Below, in pieces: positions 23,945-30,266 of a stretch of 36,022 nucleotides of DNA; the first letter of the stretch is position 1; every line of letters begins with the position of its first letter. The position numbers and the translations under genes were made by a program. Under the pieces are notes generated by a model. It was not told the origin of the DNA. It did not search any database and saw nothing but the letters and a program-made list of their open reading frames with translations. Source of the stretch: a virus; the IMG/VR virus record IMGVR_UViG_3300046648_000130, positions 1 through 36,022 of that record. The stretch is one strand, 5' to 3'.

Positions 23945-24394
23945 TCACGCCTCGGCGGGCGAACCGCACGGACAGGGCAGGCGCTGCCCGGTGCATTCGC
24001 CAGCCAGCGAGGGCGCGCGGGATAGCACCGCGCGGATCTGCTCGAGCGCCTTGGATGCCGTGCCCGTGCTCACCTCATGCAGTGCCTGCTTGAGTCGGTA
24101 ACCCTCGAACTCCCACAGCTTATCCCGGGCCATGGTGCGCGCCTTGGTGATGGCGATCTCGATACCGAGCGCGGGATTGAAGTTCTCCGGACTGGCGCAC
24201 GCGCTCTCGCCGGCACACAGCACGAACCCGCTCGGCGCCACAGCGTAAGCAACCGTGGTCGTAGTGCCTGGGACAACATGAGTCGAGTACGTAACGCCCG
24301 CCATCAGTTGATCGATCATCGCCGGCGTCAGGCGCGGAGCAACGAGGCCGGCGCTGAGAATGATTGCTTCCACCTTCTGTTCTTGCTCAGACAT
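23945..24394 (-). CDS. Gp49-like protein (Sf6 gene 66 family)
   Basis: 149 residues from ATG 24394, with AAGGA 5-6 bases upstream. Family pattern: a short acidic start (MSEQEQKVEAIILSAGL), APRLTPAMIDQLMAGVTY, then TVAYAVAPSGFVLCAGESAC and GIEIAITKARTMARDKLWEF. Members are common in lambdoid and N4-like phages and have no settled function. It lies between lysis genes and the candidate cos region, and overlaps its upstream neighbour by 8 bases. Confidence 0.82.
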   Translation of the reverse strand: MSEQEQKVEAIILSAGLVAPRLTPAMIDQLMAGVTYSTHVVPGTTTTVAYAVAPSGFVLCAGESACASPENFNPALGIEIAITKARTMARDKLWEFEGYRLKQALHEVSTGTASKALEQIRAVLSRAPSLAGECTGQRLPCPCGSPAEA

Positions 24395-24680
24395 CGTGTC
24401 CTTTCCCCGAATGATTGAATCGCTTACACCATGCGTTCGCGTCAGCCAAAGCCGCGCGCCGCGTTTTGAAAATTGGCCCACAGCCGAAACCCGACAGCAC
24501 AAGCGACGGCGGCAATCGATAGAAAGCAAAGCACCATGGCTCAGCCACAGGATCATTCTCGGAGCCGATCAAGTGCTCCGTGACGATCGGAACAAATCCG
24601 GAGCGGCGCGGCCTGACAGACGATATGAAAATCGTTTTCCCCGCGACCAGCTCACTCGCTCGATACTTTTTTCTGGCCAT
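24387..24680 (-). CDS. hypothetical protein, 97 aa
   Basis: Starts MARKKYRASELVAGKTIFIS and ends RFNHSGKGHDV; basic, with three cysteines. G-rich ribosome site (GGGGG, about 5 bases upstream). It overlaps the Rz gene by 29 bases and the Gp49-like gene by 8, so it is embedded in the lysis operon. No family recognised. Confidence 0.65.
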   Translation of the reverse strand: MARKKYRASELVAGKTIFISSVRPRRSGFVPIVTEHLIGSENDPVAEPWCFAFYRLPPSLVLSGFGCGPIFKTRRAALADANAWCKRFNHSGKGHDV

Positions 24681-25197
24681 TGCCGCCCCCGCTCGTTACC
24701 GCATGAGATCCGCGCGCCCACGCTTGCAGCGCCGTCAGTTGCTCGGCGTTGGCGTGACAGTCGGTGTAGTTGTCGTTGACGGTTGCGGCGACGGCAGAGA
24801 GCGCAATTCCCGAGCCGGCATCATCAGTGACCCGGGGGCCTCCGGAAACTGGCACGTTTGCGGCACTTGCGTCGTGCAGCCGGACAAAGCCGCGAGTAAC
24901 AACGCAGGAAGCATCAGCAGCTTTCGACACATAGACCGGAACCTCTTTAGTGATCGTCGCCCCGGCCTTGTAAACCGTGACAATGCGGTCGACGTATTCC
25001 GTAACGACCTTTTCCTTTACTGTGCCCAGCGCCTGACCCTGCTCGAAAGCAGCGTTCAACCGAGCGTTATCCGCTTTCACAGCTTTCGCCTTTTCGGCGG
25101 CGCCGCCATGTTCAACACCCAAGGAGTACAAAAGTACTCCGCACGCGACGAGCACAATAACGATCGCCCCGATCAGCCACCCGCTAACCAGTTTCAT
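24652..25197 (-). CDS. Rz: Rz-like inner-membrane spanin
   Basis: 181 residues from ATG 25197 (ATGA overlap with the lysozyme gene). One N-terminal transmembrane helix, residues about 7-24 (WLIGAIVIVLVACGVLLY), then a periplasmic helical region (EKAKAVKADNARLNAAFEQG). Another reading frame inside it encodes the lipoprotein partner Rz1. The pair fuses inner and outer membranes in the last step of lysis. Identification rests on topology, gene order and the nested partner rather than on strong sequence similarity. Confidence 0.88.
   Translation of the reverse strand: MKLVSGWLIGAIVIVLVACGVLLYSLGVEHGGAAEKAKAVKADNARLNAAFEQGQALGTVKEKVVTEYVDRIVTVYKAGATITKEVPVYVSKAADASCVVTRGFVRLHDASAANVPVSGGPRVTDDAGSGIALSAVAATVNDNYTDCHANAEQLTALQAWARGSHAVTSGGGNGQKKVSSE
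24735..24932 (-). CDS. Rz1: Rz1-like outer-membrane lipoprotein spanin, nested in Rz
   Basis: 65 residues from ATG 24932, wholly inside Rz in a different frame. It starts MCRKLLMLPALLLAALSGC, a lipoprotein signal with lipobox LSGC and lipidated Cys19. The mature part is short and proline-rich (SLPSPQPSTTTTPTVTPTPS), as usual for o-spanins. Nested Rz/Rz1 architecture is well known in lambda. Confidence 0.88.
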   Translation of the reverse strand: MCRKLLMLPALLLAALSGCTTQVPQTCQFPEAPGSLMMPARELRSLPSPQPSTTTTPTVTPTPSN

Positions 25198-25739
25198 AGA
25201 CCCACCATGCAGAGTTCGCGCTGAACCGCGCGGCGTTTGACGATGCCGGAGCATTTCGAGGAAGCGAGTTTGCAATCCTTGCCACCAACATACGTCCAGC
25301 GCATGAACTGCTCAGCGGCCCCGCGCTGATCGCCGGCATTTGCCAACTTCAACAGCGTCGAGCGACCGAGCGCAGGCGTTCCGATGTTGTAGCCGAGATC
25401 CGCAATCGCCACCTTGCACAACAGCGAAACCGGGCCGGTCAGGCGACGCCAGAGGAATTCCAGCACCTCGCGCACATCGCCTTGGAAGTAAGCCGCACAT
25501 TCGTCAGGCGTTGCACGATCGCCGGCGGAGACGCCGCCCGTGTGACCCGTGCAGATCGTCCAAATCCCCCCGGTGTCCGGATAGGCCTCGAAGCGCGTGC
25601 CCTCCATTTCTGGAGTGAGCACGTACAGGCCTGCGGTGATTACGATCCGCTCCGCCTCCTGGGGCATCACGACAGCGGTGCCACTGACCGAAGCCAAGGC
25701 CAGCGCGACAGCAGCAGCAATCCGCTGCACCAGCGTCAT
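25194..25739 (-). CDS. endolysin, T4-type lysozyme (GH24), probable SAR type
   Basis: 181 residues. The catalytic triad of T4 lysozyme is present with exact spacing: Glu46, Asp55, Thr61 in EGTRFEAYPDTGGIWTICTG. The N-terminus has a weakly hydrophobic Ala-rich segment (residues about 7-25, IAAAVALALASVSGTAVVM), which looks like a signal-arrest-release anchor, so export would be by Sec rather than through the holin. Several cysteines could make the disulphide control seen in some SAR lysozymes. ATGA overlaps with holin and Rz. Confidence 0.92.
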   Translation of the reverse strand: MTLVQRIAAAVALALASVSGTAVVMPQEAERIVITAGLYVLTPEMEGTRFEAYPDTGGIWTICTGHTGGVSAGDRATPDECAAYFQGDVREVLEFLWRRLTGPVSLLCKVAIADLGYNIGTPALGRSTLLKLANAGDQRGAAEQFMRWTYVGGKDCKLASSKCSGIVKRRAVQRELCMVGL

Positions 25740-25990
25740 TTGCCCACATCCTCAGCGATGCGAGCGGCGCGCCTGCTCCGCAACATTCGCCACAGCGGAA
25801 CGATCCATTTCCCCACAACGAAATGCAGGATCAGGATCACCGAGTAAGCGGCGGCGAGGATGTACGCCAAATCAAACGGAGTCAGACCACCCACGGTGAA
25901 CGCAGCAGCGAGCGGCGCGAGCTTTGCTGCCTCCGCGCCGGCGGAGACGTTCGCGACCGCCACTGTCGAAACGACATCTTTGCCCACCAT
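25736..25990 (-). CDS. holin-like membrane protein
   Basis: 84 residues from ATG 25990, with GGAGG 6 bases upstream. It has a weak hydrophobic segment about 24-38 (KLAPLAAAFTVGGL) and a strong one about 40-66 (FDLAYILAAAYSVILILHFV), and a basic C-terminus (RMLRSRRAARIAEDVGK). Size, topology and position before the endolysin fit a phage holin, possibly a pinholin given the SAR-like lysozyme. It lies just downstream of two terminators. Confidence 0.82.
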   Translation of the reverse strand: MVGKDVVSTVAVANVSAGAEAAKLAPLAAAFTVGGLTPFDLAYILAAAYSVILILHFVVGKWIVPLWRMLRSRRAARIAEDVGK

Positions 25991-26011
25991 TGAGGGCCTC
26001 CAGAAACGAAA

Positions 26012-26035
26012 AAGCCCCGCACAGGGGCGGGGCTT
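26012..26035. terminator. terminator immediately upstream of the holin gene
   Basis: AAGCCCCGC (26012-26020) pairs with GCGGGGCTT (26027-26035). On the minus strand a T-run follows. It sits only 21 bases before the holin start, so leftward transcription must pass it to express lysis and late genes. Confidence 0.85.
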
Positions 26036-26059
26036 AGGACTAAGACGCGGAAACGAAAA

Positions 26060-26081
26060 AACCCGCACTAGGCGGGCTTTT
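26060..26081. terminator. second terminator upstream of the holin gene
   Basis: CCCGC (26062-26066) pairs with GCGGG (26072-26076), with an A-run on the left and a T-run on the right, so it works in both directions. With the terminator at 26012 it forms a tandem block between early and late genes. Confidence 0.75.
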
Positions 26082-26107
26082 TGGTTCGGTCTTGTGACAG
26101 AATGGAT

Positions 26108-26136
26108 AATTTAGCTTTTTACCCTTACTTTTGCAA
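26108..26136 (-). promoter_or_regulatory. possible leftward late promoter
   Basis: On the minus strand TTGCAA (26136-26131) and TAAATT (26113-26108) are 17 bases apart in a very A+T-rich stretch (26095-26165). Each box matches the sigma-70 consensus at 4 of 6. It would start a transcript upstream of the two terminators and the holin gene. It is weak evidence by sequence alone. Confidence 0.35.
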
Positions 26137-26161
26137 GCTTTTCAGCAATATTTTTTCTTTA

Positions 26162-26198
26162 GCGTTTTTGCGCATATGCGCTTTTACGTTTTTACGCC
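26162..26198. repeat. iteron cluster C (upstream of the late region)
   Basis: GCGTTTTTGCGC (26162-26173), the perfect palindrome GCGCATATGCGC (26170-26181), and GCGCTTTTACGTTTTTACGC (26178-26197). It closely matches cluster A (ATATGCGCTTTTACGTTTTT against ATTTGCGCTTTTACGTTTTT). It abuts the stop codon of the 26199 gene. Confidence 0.75.
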
Positions 26199-26510
26199 TT
26201 AGACGCTCTGACTGTCTTCTGCCCGCATGGCAGAAAGAAACTCAAGGCATGCGATCAGCGTCGACGCCCCGATCGTGCAGGAGCCTACAGGCGTGTCCGG
26301 ATACCACTGCACCAACCATATGCTATTCAGCTCGATCGCCTTCGCGCGCTCCTCCTCACTCACCCACTGCACCCGATCATAATCGCCATCCTCAACAGCC
26401 CTATCAGCCGTGTAGTAATACGATGCATGGTCATTGAATGAGACGCTCAGGCTCGAGAACTCACCACCCATCAATCCCTTCAATAATGACTCTACGGCTC
26501 GAGCGTCCAT
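26199..26510 (-). CDS. hypothetical protein, 103 aa
   Basis: Start ATG 26510 is chosen because GGGAG lies five bases upstream and earlier in-frame starts run into iteron cluster D. The protein begins MDARAVESLLKGLMGGEFSS, has a polar middle with SYYYTADRAVEDGDYDRVQW, and ends DSQSV. Mixed alpha/beta, soluble. No family recognised. Last gene of the early leftward operon, with iteron clusters at both its ends. Confidence 0.65.
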   Translation of the reverse strand: MDARAVESLLKGLMGGEFSSLSVSFNDHASYYYTADRAVEDGDYDRVQWVSEEERAKAIELNSIWLVQWYPDTPVGSCTIGASTLIACLEFLSAMRAEDSQSV

Positions 26511-26523
26511 CGCAACTCCCAAT

Positions 26524-26564
26524 AAGCGCATTTTGCGCAAAAACGTTTTTGCGCAAATGCGCTT
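26524..26564. repeat. iteron cluster D: long near-perfect palindrome
   Basis: A perfect 26-bp palindrome spans 26532-26557 (centre CG at 26544-26545, arms TTTGCGCAAAAAC and GTTTTTGCGCAAA). Beyond it the arms continue to 26524 and 26564 with a single one-base indel (AAGCGCAT against ATGCGCTT). Units ACGTTTTTGCG match clusters A and C. It lies between two genes of the early operon. Confidence 0.85.
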
Positions 26565-26887
26565 TAGCGGCTTGCCCGCATCCAACCGGAGACAGCACCC
26601 TCGAGCGTCGAGAAGCCCGGCTCCTGCTCATGGCACCCGGCACAATACCAACCCCACAACGATTCCCGCTGAAAGAACCGAGGCTGTGCGGACTTCTTGC
26701 AGCCGTGAGGCGGAAGCGTCTGATCGTTCACAAGCCGCCACGTCGACCGCGCGTAAGCAACTGACAGACTTGCAGCGCCGCGAGCCCGGCAGCTCGAGCA
26801 GGCCACAAGCGTTCGATCCGTGGCGGTATCCTTGCGCTCAACAGGCTCCTCGCCGCAATGGATGCAAACCGGGAATTCCTGAATCAT
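26564..26887 (-). CDS. zinc-finger protein, 107 aa
   Basis: Two CxxC pairs near the N-terminus (CIHCGEEP and CSSCRARG) and one in the second half (WYCAGCHEQE), plus a lone Cys, suggest one or two zinc ribbons. The pattern resembles small phage zinc-ribbon proteins such as Lar-type restriction-alleviation proteins, but the match is loose. It begins two bases after the candidate antiterminator stop, in the early operon. Confidence 0.72.
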   Translation of the reverse strand: MIQEFPVCIHCGEEPVERKDTATDRTLVACSSCRARGAASLSVAYARSTWRLVNDQTLPPHGCKKSAQPRFFQRESLWGWYCAGCHEQEPGFSTLEGAVSGWMRASR

Positions 26888-26889
26888 CC

Positions 26890-27753
26890 CTAAATCCCCC
26901 GATCGACCAAAACGAACTCATACCCGTCTAAGCGCTTGAGCAGATCCCGCAAGGCTTCATCATCAAGGCGCCAGAGCTCGTCCTCGCAGAGCTGCCAGCG
27001 CTTTGCCCAATGCTGATCCCAATTTGATTCCGAGACGCCCAGCAGCTCGCGCAGGCGGAACGCCGGGTGTACGGTTTTGCCGCTGTTCGCCAGCGAACGG
27101 AAATTCTGTACGGCGAGGTGCGCGAGAGCCTGCATAGACTTTCGAGTCTTCGCCTGAATCTTGCCGAGCTGAGGCTCCACACGCTGCCACAGCGCGACAA
27201 CGAGCCCAGCCTCGTCGCTCCACTCTTTCGAGTCGCCGTAGCCGTAGCGCAGCCACTGGCCGTATTCCGTGGCCATGGCGCCGACAGTCTTCACGACGTG
27301 CGCGTCCTGAAAAGCAAATGGGCCGAGGGGTATTGCGCCTTTTTTCTTTGGCCGCGTCTCGCTGGCAATCATCCGGGTAGTACCTCGAGCCAAGCTGGCC
27401 ACGTAGTCAGCAGGCAAGCGCCCATCCTCGCCGCCTTCGGTTTGGCAGACAGCCAAATCCTCGAGCAAGCGCCGAGGGAACGAGTCCCGGGTATTTTCAA
27501 TCGTGTAAGGCGCAACGTAGGTGCCATCGTCTTCGCGGTAAAACTGCGGGCCGAGGAACGACCCCAGCACCAACGCGCGAGCCATGCCGCGCTCATGCGC
27601 TTCATACTGACGACGTGGCTTGCGGTGACGTAGTTGTGGGGCCTTTGGTGCCTGGGATCCCTCCACCACCTCAACGTATGTCGATTCAGGCAGGGAGGGC
27701 AGGGGGCGAGCTACAGGCTTGCGCCCGAGGCTCAATATTTGATTGGCTTCCAT
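26890..27753 (-). CDS. candidate late-gene antiterminator (Q-like position)
   Basis: 287 residues from ATG 27753 (GGGAG about 8 bases upstream; an in-frame start at 27807 is less good). The N-terminal ~75 residues are Pro/Arg-rich and probably flexible. The C-terminal ~110 residues hold a helical region, LAHLAVQNFRSLANSGKTV, followed by an HTH-like stretch (FRLRELLGVSESNWDQHWAK). I cannot name a family with certainty. Position late in the early operon, DNA-binding look, and the tandem terminators in front of the lysis genes suggest a Q-type antiterminator or late activator. A replication or recombination function is possible. Confidence 0.5.
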   Translation of the reverse strand: MEANQILSLGRKPVARPLPSLPESTYVEVVEGSQAPKAPQLRHRKPRRQYEAHERGMARALVLGSFLGPQFYREDDGTYVAPYTIENTRDSFPRRLLEDLAVCQTEGGEDGRLPADYVASLARGTTRMIASETRPKKKGAIPLGPFAFQDAHVVKTVGAMATEYGQWLRYGYGDSKEWSDEAGLVVALWQRVEPQLGKIQAKTRKSMQALAHLAVQNFRSLANSGKTVHPAFRLRELLGVSESNWDQHWAKRWQLCEDELWRLDDEALRDLLKRLDGYEFVLVDRGI

Positions 27754-27971
27754 GTCGCTTTGCTCCCATGGATCTCGAAAAGGGTTTGGCAGCCAATGCA
27801 GCGGCATGCCATTGGCTCCGCCTCAAGTCGATCAGGAGCAATCGGATCCCCACACGACACACAGTCTTCAAACAGCGGAACAACGACCACGGCCTTTAAA
27901 ACTCGCTTGGCCGCGAATTCGTCTGCGATCTTGAGTTGCATGTCGACCATACGATCACAAGCATCGGGCAT
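27732..27971 (-). CDS. DksA/TraR-family zinc-finger protein
   Basis: 79 residues. After a helical N-terminus (MPDACDRMVDMQLKIADEFA) comes the family zinc finger CVSCGDPIAPDRL with CRCIGCQTLFE, i.e. CxxCG then CxxCQ. Small phage DksA/TraR proteins bind RNA polymerase through the secondary channel and change promoter choice. GGGAGG lies 6 bases upstream of ATG 27971. Overlaps both neighbours. Confidence 0.88.
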   Translation of the reverse strand: MPDACDRMVDMQLKIADEFAAKRVLKAVVVVPLFEDCVSCGDPIAPDRLEAEPMACRCIGCQTLFEIHGSKATWKPIKY

Positions 27972-28212
27972 GGTCGGCCTCCCGCTTGGCGCCTTCGGTA
28001 GTCAGCCAGTAAGCGACACTCAGCTCGTCGGTGACAGCAAAGCCATAATCCGCCTCGTCCTGCGTTCGCATTGGGAAGCGGCGCTCGACATCGTGGTCGA
28101 AAACTTTCGCCTCGAGGCGCAGGGCGGGAACGTCGCCGCCCGCTGGAACTTCGTTAATCACCAGCACGCGGACATGCGGCGACAGCACGAAAAGACGCAT
28201 CCAGTCAGCCAT
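27955..28212 (-). CDS. hypothetical protein, 85 aa
   Basis: MADWMRLFVLSPHVRVLVIN at the start, then a charged region with KVFDHDVERRFPMRTQDEAD and VAYWLTTEGAKRE. Probably a small alpha/beta soluble protein. GGAGG lies 6 bases before ATG 28212. Overlaps the DksA-like gene by 17 bases. No family recognised. Confidence 0.68.
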   Translation of the reverse strand: MADWMRLFVLSPHVRVLVINEVPAGGDVPALRLEAKVFDHDVERRFPMRTQDEADYGFAVTDELSVAYWLTTEGAKREADHARCL

Positions 28213-28534
28213 GCCACACCTCCGGCAACGGCTTGTGACTGGTCAAAACTTCAAAGGCGTGAGAATCACGGCGCATCAGTTCCGCCATTCGCGAGATCAT
28301 GTTGGCAACGACCTCGATCTCCTCACAGCCAGTTGCTGCCAGCAACGCCGCGAGATCCTCGTCGGTTTTGCGGTAGATCTCGCCACTGAGCACGCGCATT
28401 CCGAGCTTCTCCTCGCGCTCTTTCTTGCGCTTGGTGGCTTCGGATTGACGCATAGCGTCCTGCGCCCGGATCAGCGCAGTACGAGGCGGGCGGACACGTT
28501 TTTTCTTTTCGGGATTTTTGACTGTATCGCTCAC
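28205..28534 (-). CDS. hypothetical basic protein, 109 aa
   Basis: GTG 28534 is chosen (GAGGGG about 6 bases upstream). The N-terminal half is very basic (EKKKRVRPPRTALIRAQDAM; SEATKRKKEREEK), the second half acidic and helical (DLAALLAATGCEEIEVVANM). It may bind nucleic acid. Overlaps the next gene by 8 bases. No family recognised. Confidence 0.65.
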   Translation of the reverse strand: MSDTVKNPEKKKRVRPPRTALIRAQDAMRQSEATKRKKEREEKLGMRVLSGEIYRKTDEDLAALLAATGCEEIEVVANMISRMAELMRRDSHAFEVLTSHKPLPEVWHG

Positions 28535-28544
28535 GGCCAGCCCC

Positions 28545-29147
28545 TCACAAAGTACGCGGGGAGGGCGAAAGCGACAGCGCCGGGAGATCGACGCCGGCGC
28601 CGGCGGCAACTGCGTGCAGCTCGGCAACGATCGCTTGAATGGCTTCGACACCCTTGGTCAGCATTTCCCGGGCGGCGTCCTGACAATCCTCGCGGTCGTA
28701 TTGGCCATCGCCAGACGGCACAGCAGCCGCTGTAAAGAACTCACCAACCTCGGTCATTACTTCGCCGATGCGAGCCCGGGCAGAGCGCACACCATCGACC
28801 GTCCGGATCTCCGGCAGCGGCACATTCATGCAGCCGGCCAGCGCCTGACACTCGGTCAGGATCTGCGTGCGGTACGGCTCTGCTACCTTGTTAATCCATA
28901 GCCATTTCCACTCAAGCGGAAACGGCTTGCTGCCGTGAAAGATCCGAGCGACCTGCTGGCCCCACGCCTTGCGTGCTCGCAGGTATTCGACCCCATCATC
29001 AGGAATACCGAGAGGCTCAATCAAACCGGCAGCGGCCAAGGCCGGGGCCAGCGCGTCATGCGCGAAACGCTCCATAGACCATTCCGAATTTTTAAACCAT
29101 TCGGCGGTCAGGTGGAGCAGGGCTTCCTTTTCCGTACGTTTCGGCAT
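28545..29147 (-). CDS. first gene of the early operon, 200 aa, unknown
   Basis: MPKRTEKEALLHLTAEWFKN at the start; middle with YLRARKAWGQQVARIFHGSK and PLEWKWLWINKVAEPYRTQI; helical end. GAGAGG about 9 bases upstream of ATG 29147. It is divergent from the repressor gene, across the operators, so it is in the cro/cII position of a lambdoid switch. No HTH is plain to the eye. A regulatory role is inferred from place only. Confidence 0.7.
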   Translation of the reverse strand: MPKRTEKEALLHLTAEWFKNSEWSMERFAHDALAPALAAAGLIEPLGIPDDGVEYLRARKAWGQQVARIFHGSKPFPLEWKWLWINKVAEPYRTQILTECQALAGCMNVPLPEIRTVDGVRSARARIGEVMTEVGEFFTAAAVPSGDGQYDREDCQDAAREMLTKGVEAIQAIVAELHAVAAGAGVDLPALSLSPSPRTL

Positions 29148-29160
29148 AGCAAAAAACCCT

Positions 29161-29240
29161 CTCTGTATGGGGCAAATGTGGACTGGCCCACATTCTCTAT
29201 ATACAGAGTGAAATACGCAAGAAAATCTCTGCTTATAGAT
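29161..29240. promoter_or_regulatory. repressor operator region
   Basis: Related sites on both strands: CTCTGTAT (29161-29168), CTCTATATACAGAG (29195-29208, a near-palindrome) and CTCTGCTTATAGAT (29227-29240), giving consensus CTCTRTATAYAGAG. A half-site ATACAGAG also lies downstream of the repressor gene at 29982-29989. They lie between divergent early and repressor genes, the expected place for CI control. Confidence 0.7.
29175..29194. repeat. inverted repeat between operators
   Basis: AATGTGG (29175-29181) and CCACATT (29188-29194) are perfect complements around a 6-base centre. This differs from the CTCTGTAT sites and may bind a second regulator, for example the product of the first early gene. 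Confidence 0.5.
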
Positions 29241-29294
29241 TGGATGCGTTCAGCATTCAGAGAGGACAATAGGCATCAGGAGGAGCAAGCCGCT

Positions 29295-29960
29295 ATGAAA
29301 AAACAGATCACTATTGGCCCCGCTGTATTGCGGCGTCGCCGAGAGCTCGGATGGTCGATGCAACGCCTGTGCGATGAAACAGGTGGAGCCATTTACACCG
29401 GGTACTTGAGCGATATTGAAAAGGAAAATTCGAACCCCTCAGTCGATAAGGCTTATGCGATCGCTGCCGCTTTTGGCACGTCGATCGACAAGCTTATCGA
29501 GGAAAGTATCTCGCCAAACGCCGCACTGGCCCCGTCCGAGCATGCTCGCCGGGTGCCGATTGTGCCGTGGGAACTGGCGCATGAATGGGCGCAAAACCCT
29601 GATATATCTAGGCTTCCGAGTGGTACGCCGTGGGAAGTCCCTCTCGACAGCCAGGCCACACGCGGATTTTTCTTGTCGGTTCGGGATGAATCGATGCACG
29701 CGCCGGCAGGCCCTGCATTTCCAGCCGGCGCGCTGATTTTCGTTGACCCGGCCCAAGAGGCTCGCGTTAACGATTTCATCGTCGGCTACACCTCAGACCC
29801 GACAGCGCCAACGTTCAAAAAACTTGTACAGGATGGTTCACAAAGCTATTTGCGAGCTCTGAACCCTCAGTTTCCAGTCACTCAGATTGATGGCAATTTT
29901 CGAACGATTGGGGTAGTGATAGGCATGGTAATGAAGACCTCTAGGGGCATCATTCGATAA
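29295..29960 (+). CDS. cI: CI-like repressor (HTH + S24 peptidase domain)
   Basis: 221 residues from ATG 29295 (AGGAGG about 11 bases upstream). Residues about 8-66 are an XRE-type helix-turn-helix (VLRRRRELGWSMQRLCDETG; YLSDIEKENSNPSVDKA). The C-terminal half is LexA/CI-like, with catalytic Ser133 (RDESMHAP) and Lys175 (TAPTFKK), 42 apart. The usual Ala-Gly cleavage pair in the hinge is replaced by Ala95-His96 (PWELAHEW). It should keep the early operon off in the lysogen. Two terminators follow. Confidence 0.93.
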   Translation: MKKQITIGPAVLRRRRELGWSMQRLCDETGGAIYTGYLSDIEKENSNPSVDKAYAIAAAFGTSIDKLIEESISPNAALAPSEHARRVPIVPWELAHEWAQNPDISRLPSGTPWEVPLDSQATRGFFLSVRDESMHAPAGPAFPAGALIFVDPAQEARVNDFIVGYTSDPTAPTFKKLVQDGSQSYLRALNPQFPVTQIDGNFRTIGVVIGMVMKTSRGIIR

Positions 29961-29999
29961 AGAGAGAATAATTTTCACTGAATACAGAGAAAATGGATA

Positions 30000-30034
30000 A
30001 ACTGGCGGCCACCCGCTAGTTTTCTTTTATTTTT
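30000..30034 (+). terminator. repressor gene terminator
   Basis: AACTGGCGG (30000-30008) pairs with CCGCTAGTT (30012-30020), one G-T pair, followed by a long T-rich run to 30034. Confidence 0.8.
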
Positions 30035-30052
30035 CAAGACGCACAAAAGCAA

Positions 30053-30083
30053 AAAGGCCGGGGTTTGCGGCCCCGGCCTTTCT
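30053..30083. terminator. second terminator before repA
   Basis: AAAGGCCGGGG (30053-30063) pairs with CCCCGGCCTTT (30071-30081), with A-run and T-run flanks, so it can act both ways. It separates the repressor from repA transcription. Confidence 0.88.
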
Positions 30084-30228
30084 GCTTGATATTCCCCATG
30101 ATACGGGGCCTTTCTGATCCAACCTTGCTATATCGAGGTATCTGTTTAAGCGGGCAGATATCTTGAAAAGGCGGACGTGTTGCTACACGCCATCAGTTTA
30201 GGCCCGACGATTGGGGTGTCAAGCATAA
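30084..30228 (+). promoter_or_regulatory. repA leader with an inverted repeat
   Basis: No gene. GGTATCTG (30137-30144) and CAGATATC (30155-30162) form an 8-bp inverted repeat with one mismatch and a 10-base spacer. CCCC-ATGATAC-GGGG is near 30099-30112. A repA promoter must lie here, but I find no convincing boxes. The repeat could be an operator or copy-number control site. Confidence 0.4.
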
Positions 30229-30259
30229 GCGTTTTTGCGTCTTTGCGTTTTTGCGCAAG
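30229..30259. repeat. iteron cluster E (upstream of repA)
   Basis: GCGTTTTTGCGT (30229-30240), TTTGCGTTTTTGCGC (30242-30256). The two GCGTTTTTGCG units are separated by CT and TTT. It ends 8 bases before the repA start, so it can control repA translation or transcription, or mark the origin or partition region. Confidence 0.75.
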
Positions 30260-30266
30260 GGACGAA

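Noticed and set aside
26461-26931. Plus-strand frames opposite the early operon
   Set aside because: They overlap well-supported minus-strand genes with good ribosome sites, and read through the palindrome.
30177-30266. Longer N-terminus for RepA starting at 30177
   Set aside because: It would translate iteron cluster E and has no good ribosome site. ATG 30267 has one and gives a normal start.
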